NCBI RefSeq assembly: GCF_000213805.1
Contig: NC_015556.1
Location: 3,177,001 to 3,241,000, forward strand
Reading direction: 5' to 3'
Origin: Pseudomonas fulva 12-X
Lineage (GTDB): Bacteria > Pseudomonadota > Gammaproteobacteria > Pseudomonadales > Pseudomonadaceae
Length of the DNA: 64,000 nucleotides
The notes beneath the pieces were generated by a model. It had not been told where the DNA came from. It saw only the letters and a program-made list of their open reading frames with translations, and made no database searches. Below are positions 45,645-54,415 of the stretch, piece after piece (position 1 is the first letter of the stretch; the number at the start of each line of letters is the position of its first letter). Both the position numbers and the translations under genes were made by a program.

Positions 45645-47735
45645 ATGAAGCGATCCTTTCTCAGCGCTACCCTGGCCCTCGTTCTCGGGCTGGGCGCTTT
45701 ACCCCTTGCCGCCAAAACCACTCAGGCCGATCCGTGGGAATACCTGCAGCCCGATCGTGATCAGGTGATCGCCAGCCTCAACGTGGTCGAATTGCTGCAG
45801 CGTCATCACTACAGCAAGCCTCCGTTGGACGACGCCCGCTCGGAAAAGATCTATCAGGGTTACCTGAAGATGCTCGACCCGGCGCGCAGCTACTTCACCG
45901 CTGGCGACATCGCCGAGTTCGACCGCTGGAAGGACAAGTTCGACGATTTCCTGAAAAAGGGTGATCTGGAGCCCGGCTTCGCCATCTACAAGCGCTACCT
46001 TGCCCGCCAGCAGGACCGCCTGAACTACGTGCAGGGCCTGCTCGCCAAGGGCGTCGACAAACTCGACTTCACCACTGATGAAAGCCTGTTGATCGACCGC
46101 GAGAAAGCCCCCTGGGCCAAGGACGTCGCCGAGCTCGACGACCTGTGGCGCAAACGCCTGAAAGACGAAGTGCTGCGCCTGAAGCTGGCCGGCAAGGAGC
46201 CCAAGGCGATTCAGGAGCTGCTGACCAAGCGCTACAAGGCGCAGCAGGCGCGCCTGCAGCAGACTCGCAGCGAAGACGTGTTCCAGGCCTACATCAACGC
46301 TTTCGCCATGACCTACGATCCGCACACCAACTACCTGTCGCCAGACAGTGCGGAAAACTTCGACATCAACATGAGTCTGTCCCTCGAGGGCATCGGCGCC
46401 GTGCTGCAGAGCGACAACGAGCATGTGAAGGTCGTGCGCCTGGTTCCGGCCGGCCCGGCCGAGAAGAGCAAGCAGATCTCGCCCGCCGACAAGATCGTCG
46501 GGGTTGGCCAGGGTGACGACGAAATCGTCGACGTGATCGGCTGGCGCCTGGATGAAGTGGTCAAGCTGATCCGCGGCCCGAAAGGCTCGAAGGTACGCCT
46601 GGAGGTTATTCCGGCTAGCAACGCGCCGAACGACATGACCAGCAAGATCGTCAGCATCACCCGTGAGGCGGTGAAGCTCGAAGAGCAGGCGGCCAAGAAA
46701 TCCATCCTCAAGATTGACCAAGACGGCCGTCCTTACAAGCTGGGCGTGATCGAAATCCCGGCCTTCTACCTGGACTTCAAGGCCTTCCGTGCCGGCGATC
46801 CCGATTACAAGAGCACCACCCGCGACGTCAAGAAGCTGATCACCGAGCTGCAGGCCGAGAAAGTCGACGGTATCGTCATCGACCTGCGCAACAACGGCGG
46901 CGGCTCGCTGCAGGAAGCCACCGAACTGACCGGCCTGTTCATCGACAAGGGCCCGACCGTACTGGTGCGCAACAGCGACGGCCGCGTCGACGTGCTGGCT
47001 GACGAACAGGACGGCGCCTTCTACAAGGGCCCGCTGGCCTTGCTGGTCAACCGCCTGTCCGCCTCGGCCTCGGAGATCTTCGCCGGCGCCATGCAGGACT
47101 ACCACCGCGCGCTGATCCTCGGTGGCCAGACCTTCGGCAAGGGCACCGTGCAGACCATCCAGCCGCTCAACCATGGCGAGCTGAAGCTGACCCTGGCCAA
47201 GTTCTACCGCGTTTCCGGGCAGAGCACCCAGCACCGCGGCGTGGTGCCGGACATCTCCTATCCGGACGTGATGGACAACAAGGAAATCGGCGAGAGCGCC
47301 CTGCCCGAGGCCATGCCGTGGGACAGCATCCGACCGGCGATCAAGCCCGAGCTGGATCCGATCAAGCCGTTCCTCACCGAGCTCAAGAACCGCTACGACG
47401 CGCGTACCGCCAACAACCCCGACTTCAATTTCGCCCGCGACCGCTTGGCGCTGTCCCGCGAGCTGATGGCCGAGAAGACCGTCAGCCTCAACGAAGCCAA
47501 GCGCCGCGCCGAGCAGGCCGATATCGAGAAACGCCAGCTGGCGATCGAGAACGCCCGCCGCAGCGCCAAGGGCGAGGAGCCGCTCAAGGAGCTGAAGAAG
47601 GAAGACGAGGATGACGTCATGGCGCAGGCCGAGGAAGACAAGAAGACCAAACCGGAAGACGACGCCTACCTGACGGAAACCGGCCACATTCTGATCGACT
47701 ACCTCAAGCTCAATACTCGCCTGGCCAAGCAGTGA
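45645..47735 (+). CDS. prc: tail-specific protease Prc/Tsp
   Basis: A 696-residue periplasmic S41 protease with a signal peptide (about 1-23, ending PLAA), a PDZ domain (about 230-320) and the peptidase domain. Catalytic residues by alignment with E. coli Tsp: Ser 474 in the middle of SASASE, Asp 485 (MQDY) and Lys 499 (FGKGTVQ). It degrades proteins with hydrophobic C-termini and in P. aeruginosa processes regulated proteolysis substrates such as MucA. I start at MKRSF (45645); an in-frame ATG 11 codons upstream (45612) is possible. Its terminator follows at 47757. Confidence 0.95.
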   Translation: MKRSFLSATLALVLGLGALPLAAKTTQADPWEYLQPDRDQVIASLNVVELLQRHHYSKPPLDDARSEKIYQGYLKMLDPARSYFTAGDIAEFDRWKDKFDDFLKKGDLEPGFAIYKRYLARQQDRLNYVQGLLAKGVDKLDFTTDESLLIDREKAPWAKDVAELDDLWRKRLKDEVLRLKLAGKEPKAIQELLTKRYKAQQARLQQTRSEDVFQAYINAFAMTYDPHTNYLSPDSAENFDINMSLSLEGIGAVLQSDNEHVKVVRLVPAGPAEKSKQISPADKIVGVGQGDDEIVDVIGWRLDEVVKLIRGPKGSKVRLEVIPASNAPNDMTSKIVSITREAVKLEEQAAKKSILKIDQDGRPYKLGVIEIPAFYLDFKAFRAGDPDYKSTTRDVKKLITELQAEKVDGIVIDLRNNGGGSLQEATELTGLFIDKGPTVLVRNSDGRVDVLADEQDGAFYKGPLALLVNRLSASASEIFAGAMQDYHRALILGGQTFGKGTVQTIQPLNHGELKLTLAKFYRVSGQSTQHRGVVPDISYPDVMDNKEIGESALPEAMPWDSIRPAIKPELDPIKPFLTELKNRYDARTANNPDFNFARDRLALSRELMAEKTVSLNEAKRRAEQADIEKRQLAIENARRSAKGEEPLKELKKEDEDDVMAQAEEDKKTKPEDDAYLTETGHILIDYLKLNTRLAKQ

Positions 47736-47756
47736 TTACCGGCCAGCTGTAACCCG

Positions 47757-47787
47757 AAGGGCGTCGCCAACACGACGCCCTTTTTTA
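47757..47787 (+). terminator. Rho-independent terminator after prc
   Basis: Stem AAGGGCGTCG / CGACGCCCTT (10 bp, loop CCAACA) followed by TTTT. A textbook intrinsic terminator 22 bp after the prc stop. Confidence 0.9.
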
Positions 47788-47956
47788 TTGCCTGAGGCGT
47801 GCCAGCAGCGCCAGAAAATCAGCCTCCTATTTATTGGCGCGCGCCCCACGTCATCAAGCGGTCATCATTCTGTAGTCAAATCATGCGTATCTTGCGGGAC
47901 GCAACTATCATGGCCAATAGCCATCTTCCGCTCTCCGATTTGCATAGAGATACGCC

Positions 47957-49735
47957 ATGACCGTCACCGAACAGTTGAGCTCGCTGGGCCAGATTCTTGC
48001 CCACGGCGACCTGCATAGCCTGTTCCAGCCCATCGTGTCGGTCGCCGAACGGCGTATCCTCGGTTACGAAGCGCTGACCCGCGGCCCCTCCAACAGCCCG
48101 CTGCATTCGCCATTGACCCTGTTCGCCGCCGCGCGCCAGACCGGCATGCTCAGCGAGCTGGAACTGGCCTGCCGCAAAAGCGCCTGCCGCCGCTTCAGCG
48201 AACAGCAGCTCGATGGTTTGCTGTTTCTCAACGTCTCCCCGGACTCGTTGCTTGACGCCAACCACCAGCCCGGCCGCACCCTCAAACTGCTGCAAACCTA
48301 CGGCATCTCGCCCAGTCGCGTGGTGATCGAGCTGACCGAACAATCGCCCACCGACGATTTCTACCTGCTCGACACCGCCCTGCACCACTACCGCGACATG
48401 GGCTTTTCCATCGCCCTCGACGATCTGGGCGCCGGTTATTCCAGCCTGCGCCTGTGGTCGGAGCTGCGCCCGGACTACGTGAAGATCGATCGCCACTTCA
48501 TCGACGGCATTCACCGCGATGCGGTAAAGCGCGAGTTCGTCGGCTCCATCCTGCAGATGGCCAAGGCCTCGCGGGCCAAGGTGATCGCCGAGGGCATCGA
48601 GCTGGAGGAAGAACTCGCCGTGCTCTGCGAGATGGGCGTCGACCTGCTGCAGGGCTATCTGCTCTGCCGCCCCCAGGAAACGCCGCCCACCGACGCCCGC
48701 AAGATGTTGCCAGCCCTGGGCCAGGCACCGACGCCCCTCGGCGAGGAAAGCAGCGACCTGACCGCCCTGCTCAACGAACAGCCGGCGGTGTCGATTTCCA
48801 CGCCGACCGCCGATGTGCTGGAAGCGTTTCGCGCCCAGGCCAACCTCAATTCCCTGGCGGTGCTGGACGAAGCCCAGCGCCCGGTGGGCATCGTGCATCG
48901 CCACTCGCTGTCCGACGTGCTGCTCAAGCCCTTCGCCACCGAGCTTTATGCACGCAAGCCAATCAGCCGGCTGATGAGCAACGACTTTCTGGCCGTGGAG
49001 ATCAGCCAGTCGCTGCAACAGGTCAGCCGCCTGCTGACCAGCCGCGCCCGCCAGCGCATGGAAGAGGATTTCGTGATCACCGTGGAGGGCTGCTACCAGG
49101 GCCTGGGTCGGGTGATCGACGTGCTCAAGCTGATCACCGAACTGAAGATCCAGCAGGCCCGCTACGCCAATCCGCTGACCCTGCTGCCGGGCAACGTGCC
49201 GATCCAGCAATGCCTGGCGCGTCTGCTGCAGCAGAACCGCGAGGCAGCGGTCTGCTATGTCGACATCGACAGCTTCAAGCCCTTCAACGATCTGTACGGC
49301 TACGCCAAGGGCGACGAGGTGCTGCTGTGCCTGGCGCACTGCCTGAACGAGCGCATCGACCCCAGCCGGGATTTCGTCGGCCATATCGGCGGCGATGACT
49401 TTCTGCTGGTGTTCGGCTCTAAGGACTGGCGCAGTCGCCTCAACCAGTTGCTCGAAGATTTTCAGAGCCAATGCCGGCGCTTCTACCTGGAGGAACACCT
49501 GGATGCCGGCTGCTTCATCAGCCACAACCGCCAGGGCCAGCGCGAGGAGTTTCCGTTGCTGTCACTGTCGCTCGGCGTGGTGCACCTGCACCCCGAGCAC
49601 TGCGCCCTACTGGATGCCAGCGAACTGGCCGGCCTGGCCTCCGAAGCCAAACGCCAGGCAAAGGCGGTGCCGGGTTACAGCCTGCAGGTGATCGATACCC
49701 ATACGTTGCGGGGCGCCACGCAGCAGGCGGTCTAG
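47957..49735 (+). CDS. EAL-CBS-GGDEF cyclic-di-GMP protein
   Basis: A 592-residue soluble protein. The EAL domain comes first (about residues 10-240) and keeps YEALTRGP, VIELTEQ, ALDDLGAGYSS, YVKIDRHFI and AEGIE, which suggests a working phosphodiesterase. Two CBS repeats lie in the middle (about 270-390). The C-terminal GGDEF domain carries GGDDF (about 478-482) instead of GGDEF, so its cyclase activity is doubtful and it may serve as a GTP sensor. The order and the neighbour prc match what I recall of P. aeruginosa PA3258. Its last four bases overlap the convergent small gene. Confidence 0.93.
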   Translation: MTVTEQLSSLGQILAHGDLHSLFQPIVSVAERRILGYEALTRGPSNSPLHSPLTLFAAARQTGMLSELELACRKSACRRFSEQQLDGLLFLNVSPDSLLDANHQPGRTLKLLQTYGISPSRVVIELTEQSPTDDFYLLDTALHHYRDMGFSIALDDLGAGYSSLRLWSELRPDYVKIDRHFIDGIHRDAVKREFVGSILQMAKASRAKVIAEGIELEEELAVLCEMGVDLLQGYLLCRPQETPPTDARKMLPALGQAPTPLGEESSDLTALLNEQPAVSISTPTADVLEAFRAQANLNSLAVLDEAQRPVGIVHRHSLSDVLLKPFATELYARKPISRLMSNDFLAVEISQSLQQVSRLLTSRARQRMEEDFVITVEGCYQGLGRVIDVLKLITELKIQQARYANPLTLLPGNVPIQQCLARLLQQNREAAVCYVDIDSFKPFNDLYGYAKGDEVLLCLAHCLNERIDPSRDFVGHIGGDDFLLVFGSKDWRSRLNQLLEDFQSQCRRFYLEEHLDAGCFISHNRQGQREEFPLLSLSLGVVHLHPEHCALLDASELAGLASEAKRQAKAVPGYSLQVIDTHTLRGATQQAV

Positions 49736-50064
49736 CTCTGATCTTCCAGGCCTTCGAGATCGGCGCGCACCAGCGCGCGAATATCGAGCTTGTCGCGCGC
49801 CGCCTGGGGCAACGCGGTGTAATCGATGATGCCGCGTTCGATCAGCAGACTGATGACGTCTTCCATTACCCGCAGCACGTCGCGGTCCGATTCGCGCAAC
49901 CAGTCGCGCTGGGCCTGAACATCGTCACGCCGCAGCCATTGGCCAATCTCGGCACTCTGAAACGCCAGGGTATCGTTCATACCCTCGAAGGGCTGGTTGT
50001 CGACGCGCAACAGGCGACCATGGGCACCACGAAGAACGTAGACCACCGGCTTTTCCTCATCCAC
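49732..50064 (-). CDS. conserved hypothetical protein (110 aa)
   Basis: A hydrophilic, acidic protein starting at 50064 after AAGGAGG. It opens MDEEKPVVYVLRGAHGRLLRVDNQPFEG and has a helical middle and an EGLEDQS end. No known domain. In the Pseudomonas lineage it accompanies the EAL-CBS-GGDEF gene in core synteny. The flagellar operon ends 26 bp upstream on the same strand without a visible terminator, so read-through from the flagellar genes is likely. Confidence 0.7.
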   Translation of the reverse strand: MDEEKPVVYVLRGAHGRLLRVDNQPFEGMNDTLAFQSAEIGQWLRRDDVQAQRDWLRESDRDVLRVMEDVISLLIERGIIDYTALPQAARDKLDIRALVRADLEGLEDQS

Positions 50065-50090
50065 GCAGGCCTCCTTGGTGCTTGCCGTAG

Positions 50091-51122
50091 TCAGGACAAC
50101 AGGCTGATAACCGTGAAGCGGCTGATTGTAGCCTGAGCGACCAGCGTATCGGACACCGATGCGTAGCTCCTCGAACTCTTGCGCATCAGGTTGTACACCG
50201 CGGTCACGTAATCGCCCGCCCAGCGCTGCTCGTCCTCGCCCAGCTGACGGGCCAGAAAACTGCGAATCTCGTCCTGGCGCAGGCGCAGCTGCTCGCCCAG
50301 CTCCTGAATATGATCCAGCGCCTTGACCACCGTATCGAGCATGCGCCGAACCTCACGCGGCTCTTCCAGCTGTTCCAGCGCCTGAGGCTGCAGCATCTGC
50401 GACTCCACCGGTTGCAGTTCGGTAAAGCGCTGGGCAGCAAACAAAGCCCCCTCGCCTTTCACGCGAAGGTGTTCACGCACAGCCTGCCAATCGGCTTCGC
50501 GGGCGGAAAACATCAGCGCACCATCGGTGGTCAGCTCACTGCGAATCCCGGCCGGCGCCAGACCAACATTGAAGCGGCGCAGGATCTGCTCCTCACTCAG
50601 CCCTTCGTCGAGCACCACTGCAAGTGGTTCCTGGCTGCTGCGCCCGATGCTGAACAGCAGGCTCTCACGCCCGGCCTGCTGCAGCGTCTGCAGGGATTCG
50701 AGCCCTGGCAGGCTGAAGCGCGCCCGTACCGGCTCGGTCAGATGAAGGTTGAGTTGGCCATCCAGGCTGCCGGCACTGCGGCTGTTGCGCTGCTCGAGCA
50801 GAGAACGTAACTCGCCCAGCTGCGCATCCACGCCTTCTCGATCCTGAATCCGTGCATTGCCTAGCTCGCGGCTCAGGCTCAGCTTGAGCGGCACTAGCGT
50901 AGCGGACAGCTGAGCCAGGTAACTGCTGGCCGATTGCATGGTGGTCAATTGCTGATTGAGCTGCAGCCCGAAGCCGGCACTTTTGTGGCCCTGGGAGGCC
51001 CCTATCGCCGCACCGCGCTCCGGCTGCGTCTGTTGCGCGGCGTCGGCGACGGTGACGAGCGAGCGCTTCGGCGTCTGCCGGTCGAGGCCGCTGACTATCG
51101 GGGAATGCTTGTCGACCCGCAT
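50091..51122 (-). CDS. uncharacterised flagellar-operon protein in the lafW position
   Basis: A 343-residue protein encoded as the last flagellar-type gene, 13 bp after flgL. It is mostly helical: an N-terminal Gln/Ser/Thr-rich segment with LQLNQQLTTMQSASSYLAQLSATL, a middle with SLLFSIGRSSQEPLAVV, and a long helical C-terminus KALDHIQELGEQLRLRQDEIRSFLARQL. No signal peptide. Position matches lafW of E. coli Flag-2 and similar lateral systems, a putative hook-associated protein, but I cannot align it by eye. Name left open. Confidence 0.6.
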   Translation of the reverse strand: MRVDKHSPIVSGLDRQTPKRSLVTVADAAQQTQPERGAAIGASQGHKSAGFGLQLNQQLTTMQSASSYLAQLSATLVPLKLSLSRELGNARIQDREGVDAQLGELRSLLEQRNSRSAGSLDGQLNLHLTEPVRARFSLPGLESLQTLQQAGRESLLFSIGRSSQEPLAVVLDEGLSEEQILRRFNVGLAPAGIRSELTTDGALMFSAREADWQAVREHLRVKGEGALFAAQRFTELQPVESQMLQPQALEQLEEPREVRRMLDTVVKALDHIQELGEQLRLRQDEIRSFLARQLGEDEQRWAGDYVTAVYNLMRKSSRSYASVSDTLVAQATISRFTVISLLS

Positions 51123-51135
51123 GCGATGGCGCTCC

Positions 51136-52047
51136 TCAGAGCAGGTTGAACAGCGACAGCTCGCTTATCTTCAGATAGGTTTTCTGCGTCGACTGAACGG
51201 CCAGCAGATAGTCATTGAAGCGAATGTTGGCGCTGGCGTAATCGAGTCGTGAAAGTTCACCTTCGACACGCTGGTTGACCAAGGAAACATCCTCGTTGCT
51301 GTCGTTGAGCAGGGTCAGCGCGTTCTGCCGGCCTCCCAGGTCGGTAACCGAGGCCAGCAGGCGGTCATGGGTCGAATCCAGGGTATCCAGCGTCGTGGTG
51401 ATCACCTGGCGCACCTGCGGATCGGTGCTGTCGAGGTCCGGGTCCTGAAGAGTGCTTACCAGGTCGCGCATCTGGTTGAGCAGGTCGACCGAACTGCCGA
51501 AAACATCGGCCGCGGTGACGTTCTCGGCCACCATCACGCCATTGGCGACCAGCACCTGGCGCTGCTTGGCATTGCCGCCGAGCTGGTAGCCGGTGGCCTC
51601 GTCATAGCTGATCGCCGGCTGCTCGGTGAGCGTGCCGGAGAACAGGTAACGCCCCTCTTCGTCGCGCACGTTGGCAAAACTCAGAATCGACGACTCGATG
51701 ATCTTCAGCTCGCCGGCGATTGCACCAAGGTCCTCGGAGGCGTTGGCGCCGTTGGCGGCCCACAACAGGCGATCACGGGCACTGAGCAAGGTGTCGGAGA
51801 TCGACTTCAGGTTGGTTTCCTGCATCGACAGGCTGCTGCTCAGGGCGCCGATGTTGGTCTGGAATTGCTCCAGGCTCGCCTCCGAACGCTGGATACGCAG
51901 CAGCCTCACACTGGCGATGGGGTCATCGGAAGGCAGTTGCAGACGCTGGTTGGTCGCCATTTGCTGCATCAGCTTGGCCAGCTCGACCGAATTCTGATTC
52001 ATCGACCCCTGCATGGTGGCGGTGATCTGGGCGTTGGTGATGCGCAT
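51136..52047 (-). CDS. flgL: flagellar hook-filament junction protein FlgL
   Basis: About 303 residues from 52047 (MRITNAQITATMQGSMNQNS), after a GGAG site. It has the flagellin-like N-terminus, including SLSMQETNLKSISDTLLSARDRL, and a C-terminus ending with YLKISELSLFNLL, the coiled ends that assemble at the hook-filament junction. The length is similar to FlgL of other lateral systems. Between flgK (23 bp upstream) and the lafW-like gene. Confidence 0.9.
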   Translation of the reverse strand: MRITNAQITATMQGSMNQNSVELAKLMQQMATNQRLQLPSDDPIASVRLLRIQRSEASLEQFQTNIGALSSSLSMQETNLKSISDTLLSARDRLLWAANGANASEDLGAIAGELKIIESSILSFANVRDEEGRYLFSGTLTEQPAISYDEATGYQLGGNAKQRQVLVANGVMVAENVTAADVFGSSVDLLNQMRDLVSTLQDPDLDSTDPQVRQVITTTLDTLDSTHDRLLASVTDLGGRQNALTLLNDSNEDVSLVNQRVEGELSRLDYASANIRFNDYLLAVQSTQKTYLKISELSLFNLL

Positions 52048-52070
52048 GCGAGAAGGCTCCATGGCCGCGG

Positions 52071-53435
52071 TCAGAAGGCCGCGAGCAACTCGTCGAAAAT
52101 CTGGTTGGCAGTGCTGATGACTTTCATGTTGGCCTGGTAGGCCTGTTGGTAGTCCATCAGGGCGATCGCTTCTTCATCGCGGTTCACGGCGCTGACACTG
52201 TCGCGCCGTGCTTTGGCCTGGGTGGTGACCCCGGTGGCGGTATTCAGGTCGCTCTGGTTCTGCCGGCTGGCACTGGCCACCTGACCAAGCAGCGTGGCGT
52301 AGGCGTCGTTGAGGGTCAGGGTATTGCCGGCGACGACCACGCCCTGGTCCTTCAGGGCGACCAGTTTGAGCAGGTTCTCGTTGTTGCCCTTCTCGTCAGC
52401 GGCGGAGGACAGTGCCAGCTCGCCAGGCGCCAACGGGTTCAGCACCAGCATGGCGCTACTGTTGGCCTGGAAGGTAAACAACGGCTTACCCGCAGTACCG
52501 TTCAGGTCGAAGCCACCGGCCAGGGTCGAATTGACCAGCCCGGCCAGCGCCGAGGCCATGTCCTGCAGCGCGGTCTGCTGCGGGCGCAGCACGCCATACT
52601 CGGCTTCGTGCAGGCCACCGAGGGCGCCGCCCAGGCTGTCCTCACGCAGCGCGAAGTCGGTATCGGCGAAGCGCAGCGCCATGGATTGGGTACCGTCGGC
52701 CTTGCGGGTCACACTCAGGCTTGCGGCGCGGTTGCCGGCTACCAGTGGCTGACCGTTGGTGAGCGACACCTCCAGTGCCCCCTTCGCATCCTCATGGATA
52801 CGCAGCGCAGCGTGCTGCGCGAGCTGCTGAACCAGCACGTCACGCTGGTCACGCAGGGCATTGGTGTCGCCGCCACTGGCCTGGGTTTCGACGATGCTGC
52901 GATTGAGTTCGGCGATGTTGCCGCTCAACCCGTTGACCTCCTGCACCATGGTCGAACGCTGCGCCTGCAGGCCATCGAGCTGAGCCTGCAGGTTGCCGCC
53001 CAGGCCATTGAAACGCTGCGCCAGGTTGCCCGCCTCGCTGATGATCTGCTGGCGCAGGGCGATGGAATCCGGGGTCGCCGACGCACCACTGAGCGCAGCG
53101 AACAGCTGGTCCAGGCCGATGCTGATGCTCGAGCCGTCGGACGCCATCAGTTGCTCCACCGCGGTGAAGTACTGCTGCGCGCCCTGGTGGAACTGCTGCA
53201 CGCTGGTGGCGCGCCACAGCTGCTGGTTGTCGAAATCGTTGGACAGACGGCGGATCGAACTGACCTGCACGCCGCCGCCGGCACGCAGCGCACTGCTGCC
53301 GGCCAGCGACGAGAATTGCGTGTCCAGACGACTGAAGCCGGCGGTCTGGCTGTTGGCGATGTTCTGAGCGGTGGTATTGAGGGCCACCTTGGCGGCGTTG
53401 ACGCCGCTGTAACCAATCTGGTTGAGGATGCTCAA
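52071..53435 (-). CDS. flgK: flagellar hook-associated protein FlgK (short form)
   Basis: A 454-residue FlgK, with the signature MSILNQIGYSGVNAAKVALNTTAQNIANSQTAGFSRLDTQF and the C-terminal VNRDEEAIALMDYQQAYQANMKVISTANQIFDELLAAF. It is much shorter than the about 680-residue polar FlgK of P. aeruginosa, as lateral-type FlgK proteins are, because the outer domain is reduced. It overlaps the flgJ stop by four bases, indicating translational coupling. Confidence 0.95.
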   Translation of the reverse strand: MSILNQIGYSGVNAAKVALNTTAQNIANSQTAGFSRLDTQFSSLAGSSALRAGGGVQVSSIRRLSNDFDNQQLWRATSVQQFHQGAQQYFTAVEQLMASDGSSISIGLDQLFAALSGASATPDSIALRQQIISEAGNLAQRFNGLGGNLQAQLDGLQAQRSTMVQEVNGLSGNIAELNRSIVETQASGGDTNALRDQRDVLVQQLAQHAALRIHEDAKGALEVSLTNGQPLVAGNRAASLSVTRKADGTQSMALRFADTDFALREDSLGGALGGLHEAEYGVLRPQQTALQDMASALAGLVNSTLAGGFDLNGTAGKPLFTFQANSSAMLVLNPLAPGELALSSAADEKGNNENLLKLVALKDQGVVVAGNTLTLNDAYATLLGQVASASRQNQSDLNTATGVTTQAKARRDSVSAVNRDEEAIALMDYQQAYQANMKVISTANQIFDELLAAF

Positions 53436-54412
53436 GGCTGCGACTCCTGACGCTCGGTGCGAATCGGTTGAGCGAATGCCAGCGACAGCCCCCGGTGTCC
53501 GTGGCTCGCGGCAGCACTGCGCTGCTGCTCTTGCAAGGCGACCGATGAGGGCGGTGAATTAAGCGGCGTTGTCGAGGAAAGCGGAACCGCTGCGCCAACT
53601 GCCCCCGCGCCGAGGATCCGCCGCGTATAGGTGCGGGTTTCCTCGAACGGAATGCGCTGGATCCACTCGCCGGTACTCAGGCCGCCCTGGCGCGGATCGC
53701 CATTGCTCTTGAGCCACTCGTCCACCTTGCCCGGCCCGGCGTTGTAGGCGGCCAGCGCCAACGCCTGATGGCCGTCGTAGCGCTCCAGCATCTGTTGCAG
53801 GTAGGCGCTGCCCAGGCGCTGGTTGTAGTCGGCATCCTGAGTCAACCGGCCCTCGTCATAGGGCACGCCGAGGCGTGCGGCCATTTCCTTGGCGGTATCC
53901 GGCATCAGCTGCATGAGGCCGCGCGCGCCCTTGGGCGAAACGGCATCGACGCGGCCGCCCGACTCCTGGGCGATGACTTTATCGACCAGCTGCGCGAAGG
54001 CTTTCGAACCCTGGCTAAACAGGCTGTCGACCTGCCCCCAGGTGCGCTGCAGCGCAATGGCGAAGCCACCACCGCCGACCGGCCCGGGCGCCGGCCCACG
54101 GCCATCGGCGGTAACGCGCGGGTCGGCGCCGCCGGAGAGCTGTTTGACCAGCAATTCGGCGATACCGCCCTGGCGCTGTTGCGACAGGCCATCGGCCAGC
54201 GCCTGATCGTGCAGGTCACGCAAGGTATCCAGATCGCGGCTGCGCGTCAGGCTGCCTTCGCTCAGCACGTCGCCGGCCTTGCGCATCTGCTTGAGCAACT
54301 GCTGCAGGAACAGCGCCTCGAATTGTTCGGCGGCCACCTCCAGCTGCGAGCGTGCCACGGGTTGCTCGCCAGCGCGGCTGGCCGGGCGTGAATTCAGGGA
54401 AATGACGTTCAT
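53432..54412 (-). CDS. flgJ: flagellar rod assembly protein FlgJ with lytic transglycosylase domain
   Basis: A 326-residue protein. The N-terminal rod-binding region LEVAAEQFEALFLQQLLKQMRKAGD is at about residues 25-49. The C-terminal half is a Slt-type lytic transglycosylase with catalytic Glu in IAQESGG (near 153) and the later AALAAYNAGPGKV phrase. In P. aeruginosa and enterobacteria the FlgJ enzyme domain is instead a GH73 glucosaminidase. It digests peptidoglycan for rod passage. Three bases downstream of flgI. Confidence 0.9.
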   Translation of the reverse strand: MNVISLNSRPASRAGEQPVARSQLEVAAEQFEALFLQQLLKQMRKAGDVLSEGSLTRSRDLDTLRDLHDQALADGLSQQRQGGIAELLVKQLSGGADPRVTADGRGPAPGPVGGGGFAIALQRTWGQVDSLFSQGSKAFAQLVDKVIAQESGGRVDAVSPKGARGLMQLMPDTAKEMAARLGVPYDEGRLTQDADYNQRLGSAYLQQMLERYDGHQALALAAYNAGPGKVDEWLKSNGDPRQGGLSTGEWIQRIPFEETRTYTRRILGAGAVGAAVPLSSTTPLNSPPSSVALQEQQRSAAASHGHRGLSLAFAQPIRTERQESQP

Positions 54413-54415
54413 GGC

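Noticed and set aside
45699..47687. 662-codon leftward frame antisense to prc
   Set aside because: Prc is unambiguous by catalytic residues and signal peptide; this is its shadow.
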